64,000 nucleotides of DNA from CAYVQU01 sp964453155. GTDB lineage: Bacteria > Chloroflexota > Anaerolineae > Anaerolineales > UBA11858. The stretch covers positions 1 to 64,000 of the forward strand of contig CAYVQU010000006.1 in assembly GCA_964453155.1 (NCBI GenBank), written 5' to 3'. Shown in pieces: positions 8,373 to 14,387 of this stretch; position 1 is the stretch's first letter, and every line of letters begins with the position of its first letter. The notes under the pieces are model-generated. The model was given only the letters and a program-made list of their open reading frames with translations. It did not search any database and was not told where the DNA came from. Both the position numbers and the translations under genes were made by a program.

Positions 8373-9929
8373 ATGATTCAAATTGATGGCAACCAATTGA
8401 CAATACCCCAAGTAGTAGCTGTAGCTCGTGAAGGTGAGCAGGTTGAGATTGCACCAAATGCAATGGAAAAGATCAAACAATCCCGTACCTGGGTAGAAGA
8501 GATCATCGCGGCCGATGAACCCGTTTACGGGATCAATACCGGCTTTGGTATATTCTCCGATCGGAGCATTTCTGGTGAGGATGCGGCTAAACTAAGCCGC
8601 AACTTGATCATCAGCCACGCCGTTGCCACCGGCCCCGACCTGGCCCCCGAAGTTGTCCGGGCGGCAATGCTGATCCGGGCGAACACTCTGGCAAAAGGTT
8701 ATTCTGGCGTCCGACCAATTGTGATCCAAACGATTTTAGATATGCTCAACTGGGGCGTGACCCCCATCATCCCCTCACAAGGATCGTTGGGATCTTCTGG
8801 AGATTTAGCCCAACTCTCCCATATGGCCTTAATCTTCACAACCGATGAGACTAATTCCGAGGTCGATTCAGGCTGGGCCGAATATGAGGGTCAAAAAATG
8901 TCGGGAAAGGCGGCTATGGCGGCCGCCGGCATTCCCCGAATAATATTGGGGGCCAAAGAGGGATTAGCCGTCAACAATGGGGCGACTTTTTCGGCCGCAA
9001 TTGGGGCCTTAGCCGTCTACGACTCGGAAATCTTGTTAGAAGCCGCCAGCATCGCCCTGGCGATGAGTCTGGAAGCGATGTTAGGAGTCAAGTCGGCTTT
9101 TGACCCCCGCATTCACTTAGTTCGCAATCATCGCGGGCAGATCGCGGTTGCTGATCGGACTTGTCAGTTCATCGCCGGAAGTACGTTGATCGAAGCAGCC
9201 GGCCGAGTGCAAGATGCCTATTCCCTCCGCTGCGCCCCGCAGGTGCAGGGGGCCGCGGTGGACGCCCTAATATTTATCAAAGACCGAATTTCGCGCGAGA
9301 TCAATGCTGCCACCGATAACCCCTTGATTTTTGGGCCGGGCGAGGCCATCTCAGGGGGTAATTTTCACGGCGAACCCATCGGAATGGTCATGGATTTTCT
9401 CAGCATCGCATTAACGGAGGTTGCCGGGGTCTCCGAGCGGCGCACATTCCGCCTGACAGATGGCAAGCTAAACGCCGGTCTGCCGCCCATGTTGGTCGAT
9501 CATCCCGAAGCCGCGGGCTTAAACTCGGGTTTGATGATGCCCCAATACACCGCGGCATCACTAGTTTTGGAGAGTCAGGCCCTGGCATCCCCAGACTCAG
9601 TCTACTCCCTCCCCACCTCGGCCGAACAAGAAGATCATAACGCCAACGCGATGACCGCCGCGCGCCATGCGCGGAAAATCGTCACCAATACCACCCATGT
9701 CTTGGCCATCGAACTCTATTGTGCTGCCCGCGCGCTTGATTTGCGATTAAGACAACTCCCCGAGGCAAAGATGGGTCTCGGCGTGGCTGCAGCCTTCCAT
9801 AAAATCCGGGAGGCTGTGCCGTATCAGGCTGGGGATGCCTGGTGGGGGCCGGAAATAGAGACAGTCCACGAGCTAATTTCTAATGGTATACTTATCGACC
9901 GTGTCAGGCAGATCGTTGACATTGTCTGA
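8373..9929 (+). CDS. hutH: Histidine ammonia-lyase / aromatic amino acid lyase family protein
   Basis: The 518-residue protein belongs to the MIO-dependent lyases that remove ammonia from histidine or aromatic amino acids. Conserved elements are Tyr52 in V-Y-G-I-N-T-G-F-G, the S81-H82 pair typical of histidine-type enzymes, the N-x-x-x-x-D-N-P-L-I block and the Q-E-D-H box near residue 415. The MIO triad, normally Ala-Ser-Gly, is Ser141-Ser142-Gly143 here, and the proline usually present three residues later in D-L-x-P is Gln147. A TCT codon gives Ser141; a GCT would give Ala. The rest is intact. The start has TGAGGTC upstream. No other hut genes are nearby, so its in vivo substrate is uncertain. 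Confidence 0.85.
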   Translation: MIQIDGNQLTIPQVVAVAREGEQVEIAPNAMEKIKQSRTWVEEIIAADEPVYGINTGFGIFSDRSISGEDAAKLSRNLIISHAVATGPDLAPEVVRAAMLIRANTLAKGYSGVRPIVIQTILDMLNWGVTPIIPSQGSLGSSGDLAQLSHMALIFTTDETNSEVDSGWAEYEGQKMSGKAAMAAAGIPRIILGAKEGLAVNNGATFSAAIGALAVYDSEILLEAASIALAMSLEAMLGVKSAFDPRIHLVRNHRGQIAVADRTCQFIAGSTLIEAAGRVQDAYSLRCAPQVQGAAVDALIFIKDRISREINAATDNPLIFGPGEAISGGNFHGEPIGMVMDFLSIALTEVAGVSERRTFRLTDGKLNAGLPPMLVDHPEAAGLNSGLMMPQYTAASLVLESQALASPDSVYSLPTSAEQEDHNANAMTAARHARKIVTNTTHVLAIELYCAARALDLRLRQLPEAKMGLGVAAAFHKIREAVPYQAGDAWWGPEIETVHELISNGILIDRVRQIVDIV

Positions 9930-10043
9930 TAATTTTGATAAAATTCATCCAAAATATTTCTTTGGAATATTTACATTAACATATCTATCTAAAACAAATT
10001 TCGGCGATTGGTTTGATTGAATAATCCTCCGGAATTTGATTAG

Positions 10044-10096
10044 GCTGTGCGGTAGGATTAGCCAATATGAATAAAAAGTGCAAACCGCACAGCACT
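10044..10096 (+). promoter_or_regulatory. Alternative hairpins in the 5' leader of the Fe-S carrier gene
   Basis: GCTGTGCGGT (10044-10053) is exactly complementary to ACCGCACAGC (10084-10093). A second pairing, AAGTGC (10076-10081) with GCACTT (10092-10096), shares bases with it, so the two cannot form together. The structures end just before the GGAG ribosome site. This could be a regulatory leader or a protein-binding palindrome; no known riboswitch is recognised. Confidence 0.4.
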
Positions 10097-10112
10097 TCAT
10101 GGAGATCATCCG

Positions 10113-10514
10113 ATGGCACTTGCTGAAAAAGTTGAAGTAAAAACTGTAGATTTAACCGTTGCAGCCGCTGAGGCTGTTCAAGATTTGTTGCGGAAGCGTG
10201 AATTAGAAGATTATGCCCTGCGCGTCTTTGTTCAGGGTGGCGGTTGTTCTGGCTTCCAATATGGGATGGCCCTCGAAGGGAAAACCCGCGCGGAAGATGT
10301 CGTCGTCGAGCAGCATGGCGTCAAAGTCGTGATTGATGAAGTCTCGATCGAATATATGCGCGGCGCCTCCATCGACTACATCGAAGATGTGATGGGCAGC
10401 GGGTTCAAGATCGACAATCCCAACGCGATGGCCGCCTGTGGCTGTGGTAGTTCCTTCCAGTCGAAGGACGGCAGCGGCTCCCCCGCCAGTTGTGGCAGTG
10501 GTGGCTGCGGGTAA
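10113..10514 (+). CDS. A-type iron-sulfur carrier (IscA/ErpA/HesB family)
   Basis: The 133-residue protein has the three conserved cysteines of A-type carriers: Cys45 in G-G-G-C-S-G-F-Q-Y and Cys109/Cys111 in A-C-G-C-G-S-S-F. Such proteins accept Fe-S clusters from scaffolds and pass them to client proteins. The tail is unusual: about 20 residues beyond the C-G-C motif, rich in Gly and Ser, with further cysteines at 127 and 132. Given the many Fe-S proteins encoded at 26-47 kb, it could serve them, but it is not in their operon. A strong terminator follows directly. Confidence 0.93.
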   Translation: MALAEKVEVKTVDLTVAAAEAVQDLLRKRELEDYALRVFVQGGGCSGFQYGMALEGKTRAEDVVVEQHGVKVVIDEVSIEYMRGASIDYIEDVMGSGFKIDNPNAMAACGCGSSFQSKDGSGSPASCGSGGCG

Positions 10515-10530
10515 AACACCAATTTAAATT

Positions 10531-10560
10531 AAAAAGTCCGGGCCTGCCCCGGACTTTTTT
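10531..10560 (+). terminator. Rho-independent terminator, likely bidirectional
   Basis: AAAAAGTCCGGG pairs with CCCGGACTTTTT around a five-base loop, with T-rich and A-rich flanks on both strands. It separates the convergent Fe-S carrier and SH3 genes and can serve both. Confidence 0.9.
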
Positions 10561-10572
10561 GATTCTAGGGAG

Positions 10573-11220
10573 TTATCTCCGGCGTAGTAGTGAAATAATC
10601 AGGCCAAAAATACCCACCACGGTTAGGCCGGTTATCACCGAACCGATCGGAATCCCCCCGGTACTGGTAGCGGCTTCTTCGACTGGAAAGGTGGCGATCG
10701 CCAAGGGTGGCGGTGGGGTGAAGGTGGGTAAGCGTGTAGCAGGGATATCGACAATGAATTGGGAAGCCAGGGTGGGATCGATGGTCGGGGTGACCAACGG
10801 CGTTGGAGTCGGTGGTGGGGCGACAATGGCCAGCACCCCGCCTTCAATGCGGACCAGTGGAGCGTAGACCCACGCGACTCCCTCTTCGACCCCCTGATAG
10901 ATGATTTGGACCCATGAACCGCCCGCGGTCGCGCCAATTGCCGGGACCTGCTGCCGGTTCAATAACACGCCCACTTTAGGATAGTCGGTTCCAGGACCAG
11001 AACGGACATTAATTTGTTCTTCCGGATCTGAGTAGACAATCGCAATCGGGCCGGAGGGCGTCCCCGTCACAGTTGGGATAGCTACCGTCGGTTGCTGGGC
11101 AAGATCATCATCAGGTACTGCGTTTAATTCAGTCGCGTGTACGTTTGGGATACAAAAAGCAAGTAGCAAAACGGCAATAACCAGGGCTGCAAAATTCATT
11201 CTTGTCAAATAACGAGGCAT
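10573..11220 (-). CDS. Secreted/anchored bacterial SH3-domain protein
   Basis: The 215-residue protein has an N-terminal signal peptide (about 1-30), a bacterial SH3 domain (about 60-125, with I-N-V-R-S-G-P-G-T-D-Y typical of SH3b), a proline/threonine-rich linker, and a C-terminal hydrophobic helix (about 192-212) ending in R-R-R. This architecture places the SH3 domain outside the membrane with a C-terminal anchor. Such domains often bind cell-wall or surface ligands. The ATG has GGAG upstream. No enzymatic domain is present, so it is probably a binding or structural surface protein. Confidence 0.85.
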   Translation of the reverse strand: MPRYLTRMNFAALVIAVLLLAFCIPNVHATELNAVPDDDLAQQPTVAIPTVTGTPSGPIAIVYSDPEEQINVRSGPGTDYPKVGVLLNRQQVPAIGATAGGSWVQIIYQGVEEGVAWVYAPLVRIEGGVLAIVAPPPTPTPLVTPTIDPTLASQFIVDIPATRLPTFTPPPPLAIATFPVEEAATSTGGIPIGSVITGLTVVGIFGLIISLLRRR

Positions 11221-11314
11221 TTAAGCTCCAAAATTACCAAAATTATCTTCGGATTTTACCGCACAACCCCGCTCCGGGCAAAAATCCTTCCAATCTATTG
11301 ATATAATCGTTTCC

Positions 11315-11896
11315 ATGGAGAAAATATTCCACGGAAATGTAAAACCCAGAGATTTTGCGAAAGCGTTGGTCGCTGAATTCAATCATGGCAACTTGCGAGC
11401 GCAACAATTAGGTGGCGGTCAAGAAATTGTCGTTCAAATTGGCACCCGCCATCAGCGGCGGTCGGGGGGGCAAACCGCGCTAACAGTGACCTTAGAAAAA
11501 GTATCCGATGGGGTCGCGGTTGAGATTGGTAAACAATCCTGGTTTGGGGTGGCGGCCAGTTTGGGGACTACGGCAATTTCGGCTTTACGTAATCCTTTCA
11601 GTCTGTTAGGGCGCCTTGACGATGTGGCCCAAGATATCGAGAGCTTAAGTATCACCTCCCGAATTTGGGAAGTAGTCGAAAACGTGGCTTATGCCGCCGG
11701 AGCTTCCTTTGAGCTTTCCGAACGATTACGCCGCCTGGTGTGCGAGTTTTGCGATGTGGCCAACCCGGTTGGAGAACCCAGCTGTATTGCGTGTGGCGCG
11801 CCTTTAGGTCACGCCCAACCCCAGACCTGCAATCAATGCGGATTTGTCGTCAAATCCAGTGAAGAAAATTGTCCTAATTGTAAATCCCGGTTGTGA
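11315..11896 (+). CDS. Hypothetical protein with C-terminal double zinc ribbon
   Basis: The 193-residue protein has an unassigned N-terminal domain of about 135 residues with no membrane segment, followed by four C-x2-C knuckles (Cys143/146, 157/160, 172/175, 186/189) that form two zinc ribbons. The N-terminal part is not recognisable beyond mixed alpha/beta character and a small glycine-rich stretch. Double zinc ribbons commonly mediate protein or nucleic-acid contacts. It stands alone with a palindromic terminator-like sequence after it. Confidence 0.75.
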   Translation: MEKIFHGNVKPRDFAKALVAEFNHGNLRAQQLGGGQEIVVQIGTRHQRRSGGQTALTVTLEKVSDGVAVEIGKQSWFGVAASLGTTAISALRNPFSLLGRLDDVAQDIESLSITSRIWEVVENVAYAAGASFELSERLRRLVCEFCDVANPVGEPSCIACGAPLGHAQPQTCNQCGFVVKSSEENCPNCKSRL

Positions 11897-11917
11897 ATCC
11901 CCGCTGTCAGACCATTG

Positions 11918-11943
11918 AATCCTCGCGAATTCGCGAGGATTTT
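11918..11943 (+). terminator. Palindrome, probable terminator of the zinc-ribbon gene
   Basis: Positions 11918-11941 form a perfect 24-bp palindrome (AATCCTCGCGAA and its complement), followed by TT. It lies 22 bp after the zinc-ribbon stop and 20 bp before the phasin promoter. The short T tract makes it a moderate terminator; it could also be an operator. Confidence 0.5.
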
Positions 11944-11960
11944 GGATGTTAAATTCGCCC

Positions 11961-11989
11961 TTGACTCTTATGACGCAGTGCGTTATAAT
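11961..11989 (+). promoter_or_regulatory. Sigma-70-type promoter of the phasin gene
   Basis: TTGACT at 11961-11966 and TATAAT at 11984-11989 are separated by 17 bp, close to the consensus. The spacer and -10 box overlap a palindromic operator, so the promoter is probably repressible. It predicts a 5' leader of about 120 nt before the phasin ATG. Confidence 0.85.
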
Positions 11990-12012
11990 CTTTTTCGTGA
12001 CGCACTGCGTCA
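11971..12012. promoter_or_regulatory. Two TGACGCA-N-TGCGTCA operators
   Basis: A perfect 15-bp palindrome TGACGCACTGCGTCA lies at 11998-12012. A copy with one mismatch, TGACGCAGTGCGTTA, lies at 11971-11985. Their starts are 27 bp apart, one inside the promoter spacer and one just downstream of the start region. This is classic repressor geometry. The PhaR-like protein encoded 560 bp downstream is the obvious candidate ligand; a TetR-type repressor is an alternative. Confidence 0.75.
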
Positions 12013-12115
12013 TTTACGTACAAAACCAATGGCCAAGGTTTTAGAAAACGAAAAATTAATTCTGGTTGTGCGGAAAAGATGTAACAGTATTCAACGCACA
12101 CCAACGGAGGTATTT

Positions 12116-12469
12116 ATGACAACCGAAAATATGGCTTCTGAAGAGCAAACTTTAGAACGTCCCCCACTCGCAGAATTGGCTCGCAAAGTCTTATTGGCCG
12201 GAATTGGGGCTGTCGCCCTGGCCCAAGAAGAAGCCGAGGCATTTGTACAAAAACTAATCGAAAAGGGTGAAATTGCTGAGCAAGATGGCGGTATCCTGAT
12301 GAAGGATCTCCGTGAGAAACGCAAACAGCGCGCTGAAGAGTACATGGACAAGCGCATCAGCACCCTCATCGACCGGATGAACGTCCCCACCAAAGCGGAC
12401 ATTAATTCCCTCAGTGAGAAAATCGCGGAAATTGCGAAGAAAGTGGACGATTTGAAGAAATCAGGGTGA
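12116..12469 (+). CDS. Phasin family (polyhydroxyalkanoate granule-associated) protein
   Basis: The 117-residue helical protein matches the PhaI/PhaF-type phasin family: a hydrophobic L-L-A-G-I-G-A-V-A-L-A segment near residues 26-36, a charged amphipathic middle, and a coiled-coil C-terminus ending in K-K-V-D-D-L-K-K. Phasins coat polyhydroxyalkanoate granules. The ATG at 12116 has CGGAGG 6 bp upstream, so the longer in-frame reading from 11915 is not used. It is controlled by the operator-bearing promoter at 11961 and followed by a PhaR-type regulator. Confidence 0.85.
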   Translation: MTTENMASEEQTLERPPLAELARKVLLAGIGAVALAQEEAEAFVQKLIEKGEIAEQDGGILMKDLREKRKQRAEEYMDKRISTLIDRMNVPTKADINSLSEKIAEIAKKVDDLKKSG

Positions 12470-12484
12470 GGCATTTAGATAATC

Positions 12485-12529
12485 AAGAGTGCGGTTCCGA
12501 TGTTTCGCTCATGTCAGAACCGCACTCTT
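12485..12529 (+). terminator. Hairpin after the phasin gene
   Basis: AAGAGTGCGGTTC (12485-12497) pairs perfectly with GAACCGCACTCTT (12517-12529) around a 19-base loop. The T tract is weak, so it may attenuate rather than fully stop transcription into the PhaR gene, or protect the phasin mRNA end. Confidence 0.65.
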
Positions 12530-12573
12530 GTCGTTTGATTGCCATTTAATAATACCCGGCTTATAATCGCGCT

Positions 12574-13113
12574 ATGCCTGTCATCAAACGTTACGCCAAC
12601 CGAAAACTCTACGATACCGAGAATAAGGAATACATTACCTTAGATTCTTTGGCCGCTTTAATTCGTGCTGGAGAAGATGTTCGGGTGATTGACAATGTCA
12701 CCGGCGAAGACTTAACCGCCGTAACGTTGACCCAGATCATCATGGAACAAGAAAAGAAGGAAGGCGATTTTGTTCCCCGGTCAATTTTGGCAACTTTGAT
12801 CCAAACCGGTGGGGAATCGTTGAGCACCATTCGAGAAAAACTAACTTCTCCAATCGACCTGCTGCGAGAAGTCGATGCCCAAATTGATGGCCGGATCCAA
12901 AATTTAGTTGAACGGGGCGAGATGGCTGAAGAGGCGGGGAAAAAATTAAAAGACCAATTATTGGAACAAAGCCAATTATGGGGCAGCGCCATCTGGTGGA
13001 CAGAAGATGACATCCAAGAGGCCCTTGATCGCCGCGGGATCCCCACCCGAGATGAATTTCAAAAACTGACGGATCAGATCGAGGCCCTTTCCGCGCTGCT
13101 GGATGAATTGTAG
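12574..13113 (+). CDS. phaR: PhaR-type polyhydroxyalkanoate regulator with phasin-like C-terminus
   Basis: The 179-residue protein starts with the PHA-accumulation regulator DNA-binding domain: I-K-R-Y-A-N-R-K-L-Y-D-T followed by the I-T-L and G-E-D-V-R-V-I-D blocks (residues 4-60). PhaR proteins bind both operator DNA and nascent polymer and thereby derepress phasins. The second half resembles the phasin encoded just upstream: E-R-G-E-M-A-E-E aligns with E-K-G-E-I-A-E-Q, and G-I-P-T-R-D-E-F-Q-K-L with N-V-P-T-K-A-D-I-N-S-L. This suggests shared ancestry and a polymer-binding C-terminus. Autoregulation through the two upstream palindromes is likely but unproven. No PHA synthase is in the window. 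Confidence 0.88.
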   Translation: MPVIKRYANRKLYDTENKEYITLDSLAALIRAGEDVRVIDNVTGEDLTAVTLTQIIMEQEKKEGDFVPRSILATLIQTGGESLSTIREKLTSPIDLLREVDAQIDGRIQNLVERGEMAEEAGKKLKDQLLEQSQLWGSAIWWTEDDIQEALDRRGIPTRDEFQKLTDQIEALSALLDEL

Positions 13114-13144
13114 AAATAGTTTATTTTTGAGATTGGCAACCAAC

Positions 13145-13178
13145 AAAAAAGCAGAGATCCCATGTCTCTGCTTTTTTT
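13145..13178 (+). terminator. Rho-independent terminator of phaR
   Basis: GCAGAGA pairs with TCTCTGC around a seven-base loop, preceded by A6 and followed by T7. It starts about 30 bp after the phaR stop. Confidence 0.9.
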
Positions 13179-13308
13179 GTGTTTCACTATTTCGGGCTAT
13201 AGTAATCCGTCTCGAAAATACGCTAAATTAACTAGAATTGATTCAGGTTGCTTCACCCCTATGGGGTTCGCAATGACGTTAATCTAATTTGTTATGAGAC
13301 TGACTACT

Positions 13309-13422
13309 TTAGCAGTTTTCGGAAAGAGTTTTGAAATAGAATATAAGTTCAAACCGAAAACTGCTAAGGTGTGGCGGTAGATTTTGCCAGTTTTACAAAT
13401 AACCCAAACCGCCACACACTTA
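13309..13422 (-). repeat. Double-hairpin repeat family, copy 1
   Basis: Read on the minus strand, the element begins at the stop codon of the HEAT-like gene (TAA at 13420-13422). Hairpin 1 pairs GTGTGGCGGT-type arms (13369-13378 with 13408-13417) and hairpin 2 pairs TTAGCAGTTTTCGG (13309-13322) with CCGAAAACTGCTAA (13354-13367). The same order of arms and the internal TTTGAAC block recur at 41608 and 60771. Confidence 0.85.
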
Positions 13423-14103
13423 GGGGGTTTTAAGCATTCTTAGTGTGGCTTGAACCGTCGGGAGCAGGGATTTTTCATCTTTATCCGAGGGGGGGGCAAA
13501 CGGCATACTGCGCTGGCCATTCATGCGAGATTCCAATCGGTCAGCTAATCTTTCCAAGGCGGATACCGCATCCAAAAAACCAACAATCCCGGTGAAATTG
13601 ATGGCTTGGCGCCGAATTTCCAATGACAATTTGCGATCCAAAAATATTAAAGCCAGCGTACTCCCGGCAAATGAGCACACGTTCAGCACCGCGGCAACAT
13701 CTGTCTCGGCGGAAGGATGGGCTTCCAAAATTTGAAGCAAACCATAAATCTTTCGGCGTCGCATCTGGGATAAATAGGGCGTTACAGCCTGGCGAATTTC
13801 ACTCGGAGCGCCCCCGTTACCATTGCAGGCCCGCAGAACTTGTCCAACGGCCTGAACCGCCCGCAATCGCATGTCAATATCTTGATCTTCAATCCGAGTG
13901 GTCACCATATACGCCACCATCGGAGATATACAATGGGCGTCCAACTCAAAAATCTGATCCATGGCTTGATGGCGCCGCTCTACTTGGGGAGAACTCAACA
14001 ATTCAAGTGCATTCCAAATGGCCGGGAACAATTCACCAACCCGCTGAGACGGCTGCGAAATTTCAAATAACGTTGGTTGGGGTGATAGGGGCGCGGTACT
14101 CAT
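13420..14103 (-). CDS. HEAT-repeat-like hypothetical protein
   Basis: The 227-residue soluble protein is almost entirely helical by composition and has repeated helix pairs such as M-R-L-R-A-V-Q-A-V-G-Q-V-L and I-R-R-Q-A-I-N-F-T-G-I-V-G-F, which fit degenerate HEAT repeats. Such proteins act as scaffolds. I set the start at the ATG 14101-14103; an upstream TTG in frame is less likely, and neither has a clear ribosome site. The stop codon lies exactly at the edge of a double-hairpin repeat. The function is unknown. Confidence 0.7.
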   Translation of the reverse strand: MSTAPLSPQPTLFEISQPSQRVGELFPAIWNALELLSSPQVERRHQAMDQIFELDAHCISPMVAYMVTTRIEDQDIDMRLRAVQAVGQVLRACNGNGGAPSEIRQAVTPYLSQMRRRKIYGLLQILEAHPSAETDVAAVLNVCSFAGSTLALIFLDRKLSLEIRRQAINFTGIVGFLDAVSALERLADRLESRMNGQRSMPFAPPSDKDEKSLLPTVQATLRMLKTP

Positions 14104-14284
14104 GAAAGCAGTATACAATAGAATTAACCCCTAAGCATGACACCATCATATTAATTTAAGCGGCGCGTAGGGTAATCGTCAGATAGAAACCCAAAAACAG
14201 GATAAAGAGGATAACGAGGATATGATTTTCGATTATGGGCCTCATTTTGGTTATCAGTTACAATCCTATTGTTGTTTGGATCAT

Positions 14285-14359
14285 AATACCAATTTTGCGA
14301 AAATCGTGTCCACAATCCCATTTCACTGCGAAATTGCATGATTAATCCAGAATTGGTAT
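14285..14359. repeat. AATACCAATTTT inverted repeat
   Basis: AATACCAATTTT near 14285 is mirrored by AGAATTGGTATT near 14348, enclosing about 50 bp with no gene. AATACCAATT ends of this kind are common in small palindromic elements. It sits in the divergent promoter region between the HEAT-like gene and the permease; nothing else is visible in 14104-14387 apart from AGGATAA-type tandem bases near 14195. Confidence 0.45.
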
Positions 14360-14387
14360 TTGTTTTTTGGAGCGCAGGACATTACAT

